A stretch of DNA of 64,000 nucleotides from contig NZ_JBEPMA010000001.1 of assembly GCF_040545475.1 (NCBI RefSeq), forward strand, positions 1 to 64,000. Reading direction: 5' to 3'. This stretch comes from Peptoniphilus_A olsenii. Its GTDB lineage: Bacteria > Bacillota > Clostridia > Tissierellales > Peptoniphilaceae. The translations under genes and the position numbers were made by a program. Below are positions 26,546 through 35,131 of this stretch, piece by piece (position 1 is the first letter of the stretch; each line of letters begins with the position of its first letter). The notes beneath the pieces are model-generated. The model was given only the letters and a program-made list of their open reading frames with translations, was not told the DNA's origin and made no database searches.

Positions 26546-27940
26546 ATGTTTAAGTGGATAAAAGAAAAATTAGGTTTGGATGAAAAAGAAAAAACTCAAC
26601 AAGAATTATTAGAAGAAAAGACAGATAAAAATATTGAAGCTGAAAAAACAGATGAAGATTTTAAGAAGGAAAATCTAGAATTTGAAAAAGAATTTAAAAC
26701 AGATAAAGAATATGATAAACTTTCAAAAAGTGAAGAAATAAAAACTGATTTAGAAGAAATAGAAGAACATGAAGTTCAAAAAGAAAGTGAAAAATCAGAT
26801 TCAACAGAAGATGAAAACATAAAATACAGAAAAGAATTTAAAGACAACGAAGAAGATGAAAAACTCTCTGAAAGTGAAGAAGTAAAAAATGACTTCAAAG
26901 AAATAGAAGAACACGAAATTCAAGCAGAAGATAAATATATAGATTCATTAGAAGAAGAGAATAAAGAATATAAGGAAGAATTTAAAAAATCTCAAGAAGA
27001 AATAGAACAAGTTGAAGAAGAAAATAAAAAGCCTAGTTTTTTTGAAAGACTAAAAACTGGTTTGACAAAAACAAGAAAAGAAGTTGGAATAAAAATCAAT
27101 ACTGTCTTAGGTAATTATGTAAAAATTGACGATGAAATGCTTGAAGACTTAGAAGATATTTTAATCTCAGCTGATATAGGTATGAATACCACTATGAAAT
27201 TAATTGACAATCTTCGTGATACTATTATCCAAGAAAAAATTAATGATCCAACGAAAGTAAAACCATTACTAATGGAAGAAGCTAAAAAACTGATGAATCC
27301 AGATTTGAATTCAAGTTTAACTACAGAACCTCCAACTATAATTCTAATAGTAGGCGTAAATGGTGTTGGAAAGACAACGACAATAGGTAAATTATCACAA
27401 AGATTTAAAAAAGAAGGCAAATCTGTCCTTGTATGTGCAGCAGACACATTTAGAGCAGCTGCCATAGATCAATTAAAAGAATGGGGAAATAGAGCAAATG
27501 TTGATATAATTAGTCATGATGAAGGTTCAGATCCTGCAGCGGTTGTCTTCGATGCTATTGCAGCAGCTAAAGCTAGAGGCAATGATATATTAATTATTGA
27601 CACAGCTGGGCGACTTCACAATAAATCAAACTTAATGAAAGAACTAGAAAAGATAAATAAAATCATAAATAAAAATTACCCTGAAGCCAATCGAGAAACT
27701 CTCTTAGTTCTAGATGCAACTACTGGACAAAATGCAATGAATCAAGCTAAAACATTTAAAGAAGCCAGTGAAATTACTGGTATAGCTTTAACTAAACTAG
27801 ATGGTACAGCAAAAGGTGGCGTAGTAATAGCTCTACAATCTGAATTAGATATACCTATTAAATTGATAGGTGTAGGAGAAGGCATAGACGATTTACAAGA
27901 TTTCAATTTAAACAATTTTATAGAAGCAATTTTTGAATAA
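26546..27940 (+). CDS. ftsY: Signal recognition particle receptor FtsY
   Basis: FtsY docks Ffh-bound ribosomes at the membrane for co-translational export; its partner gene ffh is at 29176. The NG GTPase domain occupies about residues 165-464, with Walker A GVNGVGKTT near 270, DTFRAAAIDQLK, DTAGR and TKLDGTAKGG. The first 160 residues are an acidic, charged A-domain that contains a tandem duplication. A short basic, amphipathic start (MFKWIKEKLG) could touch the membrane. It sits downstream of smc and is followed by a strong terminator. Confidence 0.95.
   Translation: MFKWIKEKLGLDEKEKTQQELLEEKTDKNIEAEKTDEDFKKENLEFEKEFKTDKEYDKLSKSEEIKTDLEEIEEHEVQKESEKSDSTEDENIKYRKEFKDNEEDEKLSESEEVKNDFKEIEEHEIQAEDKYIDSLEEENKEYKEEFKKSQEEIEQVEEENKKPSFFERLKTGLTKTRKEVGIKINTVLGNYVKIDDEMLEDLEDILISADIGMNTTMKLIDNLRDTIIQEKINDPTKVKPLLMEEAKKLMNPDLNSSLTTEPPTIILIVGVNGVGKTTTIGKLSQRFKKEGKSVLVCAADTFRAAAIDQLKEWGNRANVDIISHDEGSDPAAVVFDAIAAAKARGNDILIIDTAGRLHNKSNLMKELEKINKIINKNYPEANRETLLVLDATTGQNAMNQAKTFKEASEITGIALTKLDGTAKGGVVIALQSELDIPIKLIGVGEGIDDLQDFNLNNFIEAIFE
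26687..26974 (+). repeat. Tandem 144-bp duplication inside ftsY
   Basis: Residues 48-95 and 96-143 of FtsY are two copies of a 48-residue acidic unit. Each begins KEFK, contains KLS-SEE-K-D--EIEEHE and ends in a K-Y-basic pattern; a third copy appears to start at residue 144 (EEFKKS). At DNA level 26687-26830 and 26831-26974 align without gaps but have diverged, so the duplication is not recent. Confidence 0.85.
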
Positions 27941-27942
27941 AA

Positions 27943-27987
27943 AATAATAACCCCTAAACTTCAAAGCTTAGGGGTTATTATTTTTTT
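27943..27987. terminator. Strong bidirectional terminator
   Basis: AATAATAACCCCTAA pairs perfectly with TTAGGGGTTATTATT around a ten-base loop. T runs on one strand and A runs on the other allow it to end both ftsY and the minus-strand thiT transcript, whose stop lies about 150 bases away. No further structure was seen at 27988-28134. Confidence 0.9.
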
Positions 27988-28134
27988 GAAAATTATTCTG
28001 ATATATTTAAAAAATTATACTAGTATCAATTTAAAAATAGTCAAAAAGTAAAATTTTATAATATAAGTTTTCTTAGTCAGTTTACACTTTTTAATTTCGA
28101 ATTATTAGAAACGCCTCTAAAATACAAATTAAAA

Positions 28135-28656
28135 TTAAATAACTCTTTTAATTTTTGGTAATACTTTTTTATAAAGAATTATTAAAACAGGAATTGTTAT
28201 AATTGCTTCAACTAGTATAAAAGAATTATAAACTGCAGAATATATTATTGGGGATTGACCAGCTGGTGCATACTCAGCAAAAATTAGGAATCCACTCAAG
28301 AAATGACATAGATATCTTAAAAACATCGCTAAAGCAGAACCTGCAATAAAAGATTTTAAATCTCTAGTAAAAAATCCTGTAATACCAAGTGCACCAAATG
28401 CAATAAAATAATCTAGTAATAAAGACAGTGGATGATAAAAAGTTCCACCTAGTATAAATTGTAATATACCGTAGGTAAATGACGTAATCAGTCCATATTT
28501 TGGTCCGCAAATCAATGGAAAAAATAAAATTGGAGCCATTGAAGCTAAAGTTACAGATCCACTTTGTGGAAGCTCGAAAAATTTAATATAAGATAGTATT
28601 TGTGCCATAGCTAGAACTACTGCACCGCTTGTAAGAATATAGGTTTTTTTATTCAA
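28135..28656 (-). CDS. thiT: Thiamine ECF transporter S component ThiT
   Basis: ThiT (YuaJ family) is the thiamine-binding membrane subunit of an energy-coupling-factor importer; the shared EcfA/EcfT module is not in this window. The 174-residue protein has five or six hydrophobic helices. The family pattern is visible in the LASMAPILFFPLICGPKYG region, in GILQFILGGTFYHPLSLLLD and in FLRYLCHFLSG, which supply aromatic and polar thiamine-binding residues. TTG at 28656 is preferred over the GTG at 28665, because the AGGTG ribosome-binding sequence overlaps that GTG. No TPP riboswitch is visible upstream. Confidence 0.88.
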   Translation of the reverse strand: MNKKTYILTSGAVVLAMAQILSYIKFFELPQSGSVTLASMAPILFFPLICGPKYGLITSFTYGILQFILGGTFYHPLSLLLDYFIAFGALGITGFFTRDLKSFIAGSALAMFLRYLCHFLSGFLIFAEYAPAGQSPIIYSAVYNSFILVEAIITIPVLIILYKKVLPKIKRVI

Positions 28657-28716
28657 TTTCTTCACCTCTATCTCATTCTATATCATAAAAAAATATGTGT
28701 AAAGCTAAAAAAATAG

Positions 28717-28773
28717 TTGACATTATTAAAATTATTAGTTAAAATAATTAAGGTCAAGCAAAAGACTTGACCT
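28717..28773 (+). promoter_or_regulatory. ffh operon promoter with hairpin at the predicted 5' end
   Basis: TTGACA (28717-28722) and TAAAAT (28740-28745) are 17 bases apart. The expected start of transcription, about 28752, falls on a perfect hairpin: AGGTCAAG (28751-28758) pairs with CTTGACCT (28766-28773) around a seven-base loop. No T run follows, so this is not a terminator. Confidence 0.6.
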
Positions 28774-28808
28774 ATATAAAATATTATAATAAAATCGAGG
28801 TGAGTGTG

Positions 28809-29162
28809 ATGGCTGAAGATAAATTTTTTATTATGAATTCATTATTGGACTTTTACGGCTCACTACTTACTGAGAAACAGAAAAAAGCTGCTTATATGTA
28901 TTATGTATATGATTGTTCCATAAATGAAATATCTGACGAACTCAATATTTCTAAACAGGCAGTTTTTGACAATCTCAAAAGGGCTGAAAATAATCTACAG
29001 GACTATGAGTCTAAACTACATCTTCTTGAACAAACTCGACTTCAAGAAAGCGTAAATAGTGACAGAAATAAAAAATTAAAATCATTATTTTCAGAACTTA
29101 AGAAAAATAAAAATATAGATATAAAAACAGTAAATAAGATTGAAGAATTAATCTTTGAATAA
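28809..29162 (+). CDS. ylxM: YlxM-type SRP-associated helix-turn-helix protein
   Basis: YlxM is a small protein encoded directly before ffh in Firmicutes. In streptococci it binds SRP components and modulates SRP assembly and GTPase activity. The 117-residue product has a sigma-70 region-4-like helix-turn-helix: LLTEKQKKAAYMYYVYDCSINEI then SDELNISKQAVFDNLKRAE. The ATG at 28809 follows GAGGTGA; an in-frame ATG at 28767 lies inside the leader and lacks a ribosome-binding site. The stop is 13 bases before ffh. Confidence 0.88.
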   Translation: MAEDKFFIMNSLLDFYGSLLTEKQKKAAYMYYVYDCSINEISDELNISKQAVFDNLKRAENNLQDYESKLHLLEQTRLQESVNSDRNKKLKSLFSELKKNKNIDIKTVNKIEELIFE

Positions 29163-29175
29163 TGGAGGTGGATTT

Positions 29176-30513
29176 GTGGTATTTGAAGGACTATCGGATA
29201 AATTGCAAAACACTCTTTCGAAGCTAACGGGCAAAGGGAAACTAACTGAAAAGGACATCGATGCAGCAATGCGTGAAGTAAAGCTTGCATTATTAGAAGC
29301 TGATGTAAACTTTAAAGTTGTTAAAAATTTTGTTAAAGGTGTAAAAGAAAGAGCTTTAGGTAAAGATGTATTAGAATCTTTAACTCCGGGTCAACAAGTC
29401 ATTAAAATTGTAAATGAAGAACTTACAAATTTAATGGGAACAAATGAAGTAAAAATAGATTTTTCAAAAAAGCCTACTATTATCATGATGTGTGGTCTTC
29501 AAGGTGCAGGTAAAACTACAACAAGTGGTAAGATAGCTAATAAACTCAAGAAAGATGGCAAAAGACCATTGCTTGTTGCCTGTGACGTTTATAGGCCAGC
29601 TGCTATTAAACAGCTACAAGTAGTTGGAGAGTCAGTAGATACTCCAGTATTTACCATGGGTGATAAGATATCACCAGTTGATATATCTAAGGCGGCTTTG
29701 GAGCACGCAAAGAAAAATGGAAATGATGTTGTAATAATTGATACTGCTGGTAGACTACATGTTGACGAAAATTTAATGGAGGAACTTCAAAATATCAATA
29801 AAGAAGTTGATCCTTCTGAAATATTATTGGTATTAGACGCTATGACTGGTCAAGATGCAGTCAATGTTGCTGAATCTTTTGATAAATCTCTAAAACTTAC
29901 AGGAGTTGTACTGACAAAACTTGATGGTGATGCTAGAGGTGGTGCTGCTCTTTCCATTAGAGCTGTAACAGATGTACCTATAAAATATATTGCAAGTGGT
30001 GAAAAGATGGATAATATTGAAGTTTTTCACCCAGACAGAATGGCATCTAGAATTTTAGGTATGGGCGATGTCCTTTCTTTAATTGAAAAAGCACAAAGTG
30101 CAGTTGATGAAGAGAAAGCCAAAGAATTAGAAGAAAAATTAAGAAAATCTACTTTTACTTTTGAGGATTTTCTCGACCAAATGCAACAGATGAAAAACAT
30201 GGGTCCACTTGAAGATTTACTTGGAATGATTCCAGGCGTAAATTCAAAGGCTTTAAAAGGCATTAATTTATCAGAAAATGAATTTGCTAAAGTTGAAGCT
30301 ATAATTTTATCTATGACAAAAAAAGAAAGAATTAAACCTGAGATTATTGACTCTTCTAGAAGAAAAAGAATAGCAGAAGGTTCTGGTACTAGTCCAAGTG
30401 AAGTAAATAAGCTAATTAAACAATTTAAAGATATGAGAAAAATGATGAAACAATTTGGCAATATGTCCAAGAAAATGGGTAAAAAAAGGTTTAAGATGCC
30501 TTTTCCATTTTAA
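29176..30513 (+). CDS. ffh: Signal recognition particle protein Ffh
   Basis: Ffh binds 4.5S RNA and signal sequences and delivers ribosomes to FtsY. The 445-residue protein has the N domain (1-90), the G domain with GLQGAGKTT near 107, DTAGR and TKLDGDARGG, and the methionine-rich M domain from about 325 (DQMQQMKNMGP, GMIPG, RIAEGSG, then MRKMMKQFGNM). The GTG at 29176 is six bases after GGAGGT (29164-29169). A 4.5S RNA gene was not seen in this window. Confidence 0.96.
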   Translation: MVFEGLSDKLQNTLSKLTGKGKLTEKDIDAAMREVKLALLEADVNFKVVKNFVKGVKERALGKDVLESLTPGQQVIKIVNEELTNLMGTNEVKIDFSKKPTIIMMCGLQGAGKTTTSGKIANKLKKDGKRPLLVACDVYRPAAIKQLQVVGESVDTPVFTMGDKISPVDISKAALEHAKKNGNDVVIIDTAGRLHVDENLMEELQNINKEVDPSEILLVLDAMTGQDAVNVAESFDKSLKLTGVVLTKLDGDARGGAALSIRAVTDVPIKYIASGEKMDNIEVFHPDRMASRILGMGDVLSLIEKAQSAVDEEKAKELEEKLRKSTFTFEDFLDQMQQMKNMGPLEDLLGMIPGVNSKALKGINLSENEFAKVEAIILSMTKKERIKPEIIDSSRRKRIAEGSGTSPSEVNKLIKQFKDMRKMMKQFGNMSKKMGKKRFKMPFPF

Positions 30514-30578
30514 TTAATAGTTGTTATATATTAATTAAAAATTAATTTATATATAAATTTTATGTGGAGGTGAATGAT

Positions 30579-30884
30579 TTGGCAGTTAAAATTAGATTGA
30601 GAAGAATGGGAGCTAAAAAGAAACCATTTTATAGAATTGTTGTAGCAGATTCTCGTAGTCCTAGAAATGGTAGATTTATCGAAGAAATAGGTTACTACAA
30701 TCCGCTAACTCAACCAAAAGAAGTTGTAGTTGATTCCGAAAAAGCTAATAAATGGATAGCTAATGGTGCAAAACCTACTGATACTGTAGATAGACTTTTC
30801 AGAGAAAACTCTATTTACTCTACAGTTAAAGCTGAAGTTTCTGAAGAAACAACAGAAAATAAAGAATCAGAGGCTACTGAATAA
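30579..30884 (+). CDS. rpsP: 30S ribosomal protein S16
   Basis: S16 is a small-subunit protein needed for 30S assembly. The product (101 residues) begins MAVKIRLRRMGAKKKPFYR and continues with VVADSRSPRNGRFIEEIGYYNP, which are unmistakable. The C-terminal 20 residues are acidic and vary between species. TTG at 30579 is the start: GGAGG (30566-30570) is eight bases upstream and the product then begins at the conserved residue. First ribosomal gene of the classical rpsP-khpA-rimM-trmD-rplS order. Confidence 0.95.
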   Translation: MAVKIRLRRMGAKKKPFYRIVVADSRSPRNGRFIEEIGYYNPLTQPKEVVVDSEKANKWIANGAKPTDTVDRLFRENSIYSTVKAEVSEETTENKESEATE

Positions 30885-30910
30885 GCATAAATATGTTTGG
30901 AGGAACTGAT

Positions 30911-31147
30911 ATGGTTGAATTAATAGAATATATTGCTAAATCTTTAGTCGAGGATCCATCATCAGTTGCGATAGATGTGAACCAAGATAATGATTATGTT
31001 GATATTACTTTAAAGGTAGCAGCTGATGATATGGGCAAGGTAATAGGCAAACAAGGCAAAATTGCCAAAGCTATTAGATCAATTTTGAAGGCTATTTCTC
31101 TTAAAGAAAATTTAAAGGTTAATTTAGAAATTGAAGAAAACAATTGA
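30911..31147 (+). CDS. khpA: KH-domain RNA-binding protein KhpA
   Basis: KhpA is a 78-residue single KH-domain protein that partners with KhpB (Jag) in RNA binding and cell-envelope regulation in Gram-positive bacteria. The GxxG loop is in MGKVIGKQGKIAKAIRSIL. The ATG at 30911 follows GGAGG (30899-30903) at good spacing; an in-frame ATG at 30893 precedes that ribosome-binding site and is rejected. The end overlaps rimM by 17 bases. Confidence 0.92.
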   Translation: MVELIEYIAKSLVEDPSSVAIDVNQDNDYVDITLKVAADDMGKVIGKQGKIAKAIRSILKAISLKENLKVNLEIEENN

Positions 31148-31634
31148 TGATTTTACTTGTATAGGTAAAATAATAAATACTCATGGCCTTAAAGGCGAAT
31201 TGAAAATAGAGCCTTATACTTCAAATATTGAAAGATTTTCTGATTTATCTGAAGTTTATGTTGGAAATAATCTAGTAAAATATAAAATCAAAAAAGTTCG
31301 TTATGCTAAATTTGTATATATAACATTTGATGAAAATGAAGATATCAATAAAGTATTACCACTTAAAACTCAAAATATTTATATCCCAGATGACGAGAGA
31401 ATAAATCTTGATAAAGATGAATTTTTTATATCTGACTTAATAGGGAAAAAAGTGTTTGATTTAAATGGCAAATATATTGGCATATTAAATGATATATTTG
31501 AATATCCAGCAAATGATGTTTTTGTAGTTGAAACTGAGGATAAAAAAATTATACAAATACCGGCTGTTAAAGAATTTGTCAAATCAATTGATGATGATAT
31601 TATAGTGGACTTAATTGAAGGAATGATTTTATGA
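31131..31634 (+). CDS. rimM: 16S rRNA processing protein RimM
   Basis: RimM assists maturation of the 30S head and binds S19. The 167-residue protein has the N-terminal barrel (IGKIINTHGLKGELKIEPYT) and a C-terminal PRC-barrel (DLIGKKVFDLNGKYIG, IPAVKEFVKSID). The start is the TTG at 31131 inside khpA; translation is therefore probably coupled. The stop overlaps the trmD start by four bases. Confidence 0.93.
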   Translation: MKKTIDDFTCIGKIINTHGLKGELKIEPYTSNIERFSDLSEVYVGNNLVKYKIKKVRYAKFVYITFDENEDINKVLPLKTQNIYIPDDERINLDKDEFFISDLIGKKVFDLNGKYIGILNDIFEYPANDVFVVETEDKKIIQIPAVKEFVKSIDDDIIVDLIEGMIL

Positions 31635-32374
31635 AAATAAGTGTATTGACACTTTTTCCGGATTTTATTAGAAGTTTGACTAATTATTCTATGGTTGGTA
31701 GAGCTATTAATGATAAAATATTGGACTTTGAAGTCATTGATATTCGAGATTTTGCAATTAATAAATATTTACAAGTTGATGATTATCCTTATGGTGGTGG
31801 TCCTGGTATGCTAATGCAGGCGAAACCAATTGTTGAATCTATTGAATCTTGTAAAAGTGATAAATCAAAGGTATATTATTTATCTCCGCAAGGAAAAGTT
31901 TTAACACAAGAAAAATTATTAGAGCTTCGAGACGAAGAACACTTAATTTTGTTAAATGGTCATTATGAAGGAATTGATCAACGTGTGATTGATAATTATG
32001 TTGATGAGGAGATTTCTATAGGGGATTATGTGCTTACTGGTGGTGAAATTGCATCAATGGTTGTCATTGATGGGGTCACTCGACTACTTGATGGAGTACT
32101 TGCATGTGAAGATTCTTTTTCAGATGAATCACATTTTAATGGACTTTTAGAGCATCCTCAATATACAAGACCAAAAGACTTTAGGGGATATACTGTACCA
32201 GAAATATTACTTTCTGGAGACCACGAAAAGATTAGAAAATATAGACTCAGAGAATCAATAAAAAATACTTTGCTTAAAAGACCTGATTTAATAAAAAACA
32301 AAACTTTAAATGAAGAAGAAACACAAATATTAAACGATTTACTGGAAGGAGGTAAAGATAATGGATATAATTAG
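31631..32374 (+). CDS. trmD: tRNA (guanine37-N1) methyltransferase
   Basis: TrmD methylates G37 of tRNAs that read CNN codons and prevents +1 frameshifting. The 247-residue protein has the SPOUT trefoil-knot signatures: YGGGPGMLMQAKP, then LLNGHYEGIDQRV, and ISIGDYVLTGGE with the catalytic aspartate in SFSDESHFNGLLEHPQYTRP. The linker and C-terminal domain are complete. It overlaps rimM at its start and rplS at its end. Confidence 0.96.
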   Translation: MKISVLTLFPDFIRSLTNYSMVGRAINDKILDFEVIDIRDFAINKYLQVDDYPYGGGPGMLMQAKPIVESIESCKSDKSKVYYLSPQGKVLTQEKLLELRDEEHLILLNGHYEGIDQRVIDNYVDEEISIGDYVLTGGEIASMVVIDGVTRLLDGVLACEDSFSDESHFNGLLEHPQYTRPKDFRGYTVPEILLSGDHEKIRKYRLRESIKNTLLKRPDLIKNKTLNEEETQILNDLLEGGKDNGYN

Positions 32375-32708
32375 AGCTATTGAAGAAGAACAAATCAATA
32401 AAGATTTACCTGATGTGAAAGTAGGGGACTCAGTGAGTGTTCACTACAAGATTATTGAAGGAAATAGACAAAGAGTTCAAGTTTTTGACGGAACTGTCAT
32501 TAAAGTACAAGGAAAAAGCTCAAGAAAAACTTTCACTGTAAGAAGAATTTCTTATGGTATTGGAGTTGAAAGAACTTTTCTATTAAACTCTCCTAGAATT
32601 GATAAACTTGTTATTAATAGAAGAGGTAAAGTTAGACGTGCTAAGTTATTCTATATTAGAGAAAGACAAGGTAAGTCTGCTAAAGTTAAAGAAAGAGTTG
32701 ACTACTAA
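32361..32708 (+). CDS. rplS: 50S ribosomal protein L19
   Basis: L19 lies at the interface between the two ribosomal subunits. The 115-residue product shows the family core: VKVGDSVSVHYKIIEGNRQR, VQVFDGTVIKVQG, then RRISYGIGVERTFLLNSP and a basic C-terminus ending KLFYIRERQGKSAK. AAGGAGG precedes the ATG inside the trmD end. It is the last gene of the SRP/ribosome-maturation operon. Confidence 0.96.
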   Translation: MDIIRAIEEEQINKDLPDVKVGDSVSVHYKIIEGNRQRVQVFDGTVIKVQGKSSRKTFTVRRISYGIGVERTFLLNSPRIDKLVINRRGKVRRAKLFYIRERQGKSAKVKERVDY

Positions 32709-32710
32709 GA

Positions 32711-32734
32711 ATGGGACCGAGGAGTCCTATTTTT
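32711..32734 (+). terminator. Rho-independent terminator after rplS
   Basis: ATGGGAC (32711-32717) pairs with GTCCTAT (32724-32730), one wobble, followed by T. An alternative pairing of GAGGA (32720-32724) with TCCTC just downstream is possible. Confidence 0.75.
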
Positions 32735-32778
32735 AGTATTCCTCTGTTTTGAATAAATAAATTTGAAAGGATGATAAT

Positions 32779-34419
32779 ATGAAAAAATTTTTTATGGGTG
32801 TATTTGTACTTATTGCCCTTGCAGCTCTAGCATTTTTATTTGTTGAAAATAGAGGATCGAAAAAAGTTTCTACTATTTATGATGGTTTTGCTTTTTTATC
32901 AGAAGATGAATATGTAGATAAAGAAGACTTTGATATGATAGATGGTATGATATATCTATCATTAGATTATATCAACAAAAATATCGATAAGAATATAGAA
33001 TTTGATAAATCTAAAGGTGAAATAATAATAGATAATGAAAAAGCACATAAAGTTTTAACTCTCAATTCTAAAGAAGCGCAGTTTAATGACGGAACAGTAG
33101 AACTTAGAGCACCAGCAATTGAAAAAGATGGCAAGATTTTGTTGCCTATAGAATCATTTATTTATGATTACAAAGTTAGACTTAGATATAATCGTGATAT
33201 TCAATTATTACTATTGGATAGAGAAGATATAAAATACAAAAAATCAACTACTAAAGAAGGTGCTGTTCTATTAGAAGATAATTCTAAAAGAAGCCCTATT
33301 ATAAAAAGATTAAAAAAAGATGAGCCTATCTATATTTATGACGAAAGTGGTAAATATTATAAAGTGAGAATGATTGAAGGTTATGCAGGATATATTGAAA
33401 AAGATTTTGTAAATGAAAATTTTGAAGAAGAAATTTTAGATTCCCACGAAAGTAGTCAAACAAGTAAACCTCTTAATATTACTTGGGACTATACTTATGC
33501 AGAGCATTCCCAAGAAAAAGTAGAAAAAATCCAAGATATTAATGGCCTTGATATTATAATTCCTACATGGTTTTCTATTAAAAATGGAAATGGAGATATG
33601 ATTGACAGAGGTAATTTTGACTATATAGATAGATACAATAATTTAGGGATTGAAGTATGGGGTTATTTAGATAATTCTTTTGATCCAGAAATCACACATG
33701 AAGCTCTTTCAAATGAGTCAACACGAACAAAAATTGTTAATAAAACTTTAGAACTTTGTAACAAATACAATATGAAAGGTTTAAATATTGATTTTGAACA
33801 TACTAATATTGATGATAGAGATTTTATTACAGAATTTGTTAAGGAATTAAAGGAAAAAGTAGGTAATGATTTAATTATTTCTGTTGACGTTACACCTCAA
33901 ATATCTTCTGACGTAACTAAGGAACCATATGATAGAAAAAAACTATCTAATATAGCAGATTATATTATAGTAATGGCTTACGACCAACACTGGTCATCTT
34001 CTGAAGAGGCTGGCTCAGTTGCTCAATATAAATGGGTTGAAGGAAGTATAAATGTACTTTTTAGAACAATACCTAATGAAAAAATGATTTTAGGAGTTCC
34101 AACTTATTCTAGACTCTGGAAAGAGTCAAATGGTAAAGTTACTTCTAAGACAATATCAATGTCTGAAACTCTTAAATTAATTTCAGATAAAAATCTCAAA
34201 CCTGTTTGGGATGAAGAATCTTCACAAAATTATGTGGAATATTCTGAAAATGGTGCAGTTTATAAAATTTGGATTGAAGATGCTGCATCCATTGAAAAGA
34301 AAGTTTCACTTGTAAATAAATATAATTTATCAGGTGTTGCTTCATGGAGATTAGGTTTTGAAACTAAAGATATTTGGGATGTTATAGAAAAGGAAATACA
34401 AAATAACAAGAACAATTGA
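32779..34419 (+). CDS. Membrane-anchored SH3/GH18 cell-wall glycosidase
   Basis: The 546-residue protein has an N-terminal membrane anchor (about 3-22), a copper-amine-oxidase-N-like stalk domain (about 35-150), a bacterial SH3 domain (about 155-215) and a glycoside hydrolase family 18 barrel (about 230-540). The catalytic strand is GLNIDFEH with the acid E340; VMAYDQHW and the C-terminal SWRLG are also GH18 features. Relatives (YaaH/YdhD-type) hydrolyse N-acetylglucosamine bonds in peptidoglycan. The first residue of the motif's DxxDxDxE is not aspartate (N336 is present), but the essential D338 and E340 are kept. Confidence 0.85.
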   Translation: MKKFFMGVFVLIALAALAFLFVENRGSKKVSTIYDGFAFLSEDEYVDKEDFDMIDGMIYLSLDYINKNIDKNIEFDKSKGEIIIDNEKAHKVLTLNSKEAQFNDGTVELRAPAIEKDGKILLPIESFIYDYKVRLRYNRDIQLLLLDREDIKYKKSTTKEGAVLLEDNSKRSPIIKRLKKDEPIYIYDESGKYYKVRMIEGYAGYIEKDFVNENFEEEILDSHESSQTSKPLNITWDYTYAEHSQEKVEKIQDINGLDIIIPTWFSIKNGNGDMIDRGNFDYIDRYNNLGIEVWGYLDNSFDPEITHEALSNESTRTKIVNKTLELCNKYNMKGLNIDFEHTNIDDRDFITEFVKELKEKVGNDLIISVDVTPQISSDVTKEPYDRKKLSNIADYIIVMAYDQHWSSSEEAGSVAQYKWVEGSINVLFRTIPNEKMILGVPTYSRLWKESNGKVTSKTISMSETLKLISDKNLKPVWDEESSQNYVEYSENGAVYKIWIEDAASIEKKVSLVNKYNLSGVASWRLGFETKDIWDVIEKEIQNNKNN

Positions 34420-34446
34420 CATTTTATTAAAAGCGATATAAAATGT
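34416..34446 (+). promoter_or_regulatory. Promoter with inverted repeat before the PLC-fold gene
   Basis: TTGACA (34416-34421) overlaps the stop codon of the GH18 gene; TAAAAT (34439-34444) is 17 bases on. The inverted repeat ACATTTTAT (34419-34427)/ATAAAATGT (34438-34446) covers the end of the -35 and the whole -10, a candidate operator. No T run follows it, so it is not a standard terminator. Confidence 0.6.
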
Positions 34447-34480
34447 ATGTGAAGTATTTTTGTATTAATTTTAATAGGAA

Positions 34481-35131
34481 GTGTTTGATATTTTAGCAGA
34501 TACACATAAAATCGTGGCAAAAATTGTCCACGATAGAATTAATGATAAATATAATGTCGTTTTAAATTTAGATAAAATGTTATGGGGCTCAGTTGCACCA
34601 GATATACTTCCTTATTATAAATTAAAAAGACATTATCTTGATGAATCGATAGATTATATCTCTAAAGAAATTGCAAATCTTATTTATTTTTGTAGATATT
34701 CTTTTAATGAAAATAATGAAACATCTGTATTTACTTCACATATAAGTAAAAAACTTGGCATCATTATGCATTATTTATGTGATTATGTTTGTTATCCACA
34801 TGCTTATAGAATGACTTTTATAGGCAATATGGCAAGTCATATTAAATATGAACAGGATCTTAACATTTACGCTAAAACCTATAAATTGCATGAGAAAGAT
34901 TACAAAAATAAGATTACAGTCGACAACCTAAACTTATTTGAAGATGTAGATATTAAACTAAAAGACAAAGTTAAAGCTTACATTTTAAATGTTATTGATG
35001 AGTATAAAAAAGAAAATAAATCCTTTGATACAGATCTTGATTTTGCTCTTGATCTTTCAACGAGAATTTCTTTATTCGTTATAGAATCAGCATTAGTGTA
35101 TAGCGGTGATTTTGACATTCAATTTATTTAA
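34481..35131 (+). CDS. Zinc-dependent phospholipase C-fold protein
   Basis: The 216-residue protein resembles the zinc-dependent phospholipase C / S1-P1 nuclease-like family (PF00882). Histidine and aspartate motifs fit the metal-binding pattern: ADTHKIVAKIVH, WGSVAPDILPYYKLKRHY, and MHYLCDYVCYPHA. There is no signal peptide, unlike secreted clostridial alpha toxins, so this is an intracellular relative of unknown substrate and not a toxin by any visible sign. The GTG at 34481 follows a short AGGAA. It has its own promoter just upstream. Confidence 0.65.
   Translation: MFDILADTHKIVAKIVHDRINDKYNVVLNLDKMLWGSVAPDILPYYKLKRHYLDESIDYISKEIANLIYFCRYSFNENNETSVFTSHISKKLGIIMHYLCDYVCYPHAYRMTFIGNMASHIKYEQDLNIYAKTYKLHEKDYKNKITVDNLNLFEDVDIKLKDKVKAYILNVIDEYKKENKSFDTDLDFALDLSTRISLFVIESALVYSGDFDIQFI

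Noticed and set aside
28657..28760. TPP riboswitch before thiT
   Set aside because: The leader of the minus-strand gene is short and lacks the conserved CTGAGA and ACCTGA sequences.
34481..35131. Alpha-toxin-type phospholipase C
   Set aside because: There is no signal peptide and no C-terminal membrane-binding domain; only the zinc-dependent fold is shared.
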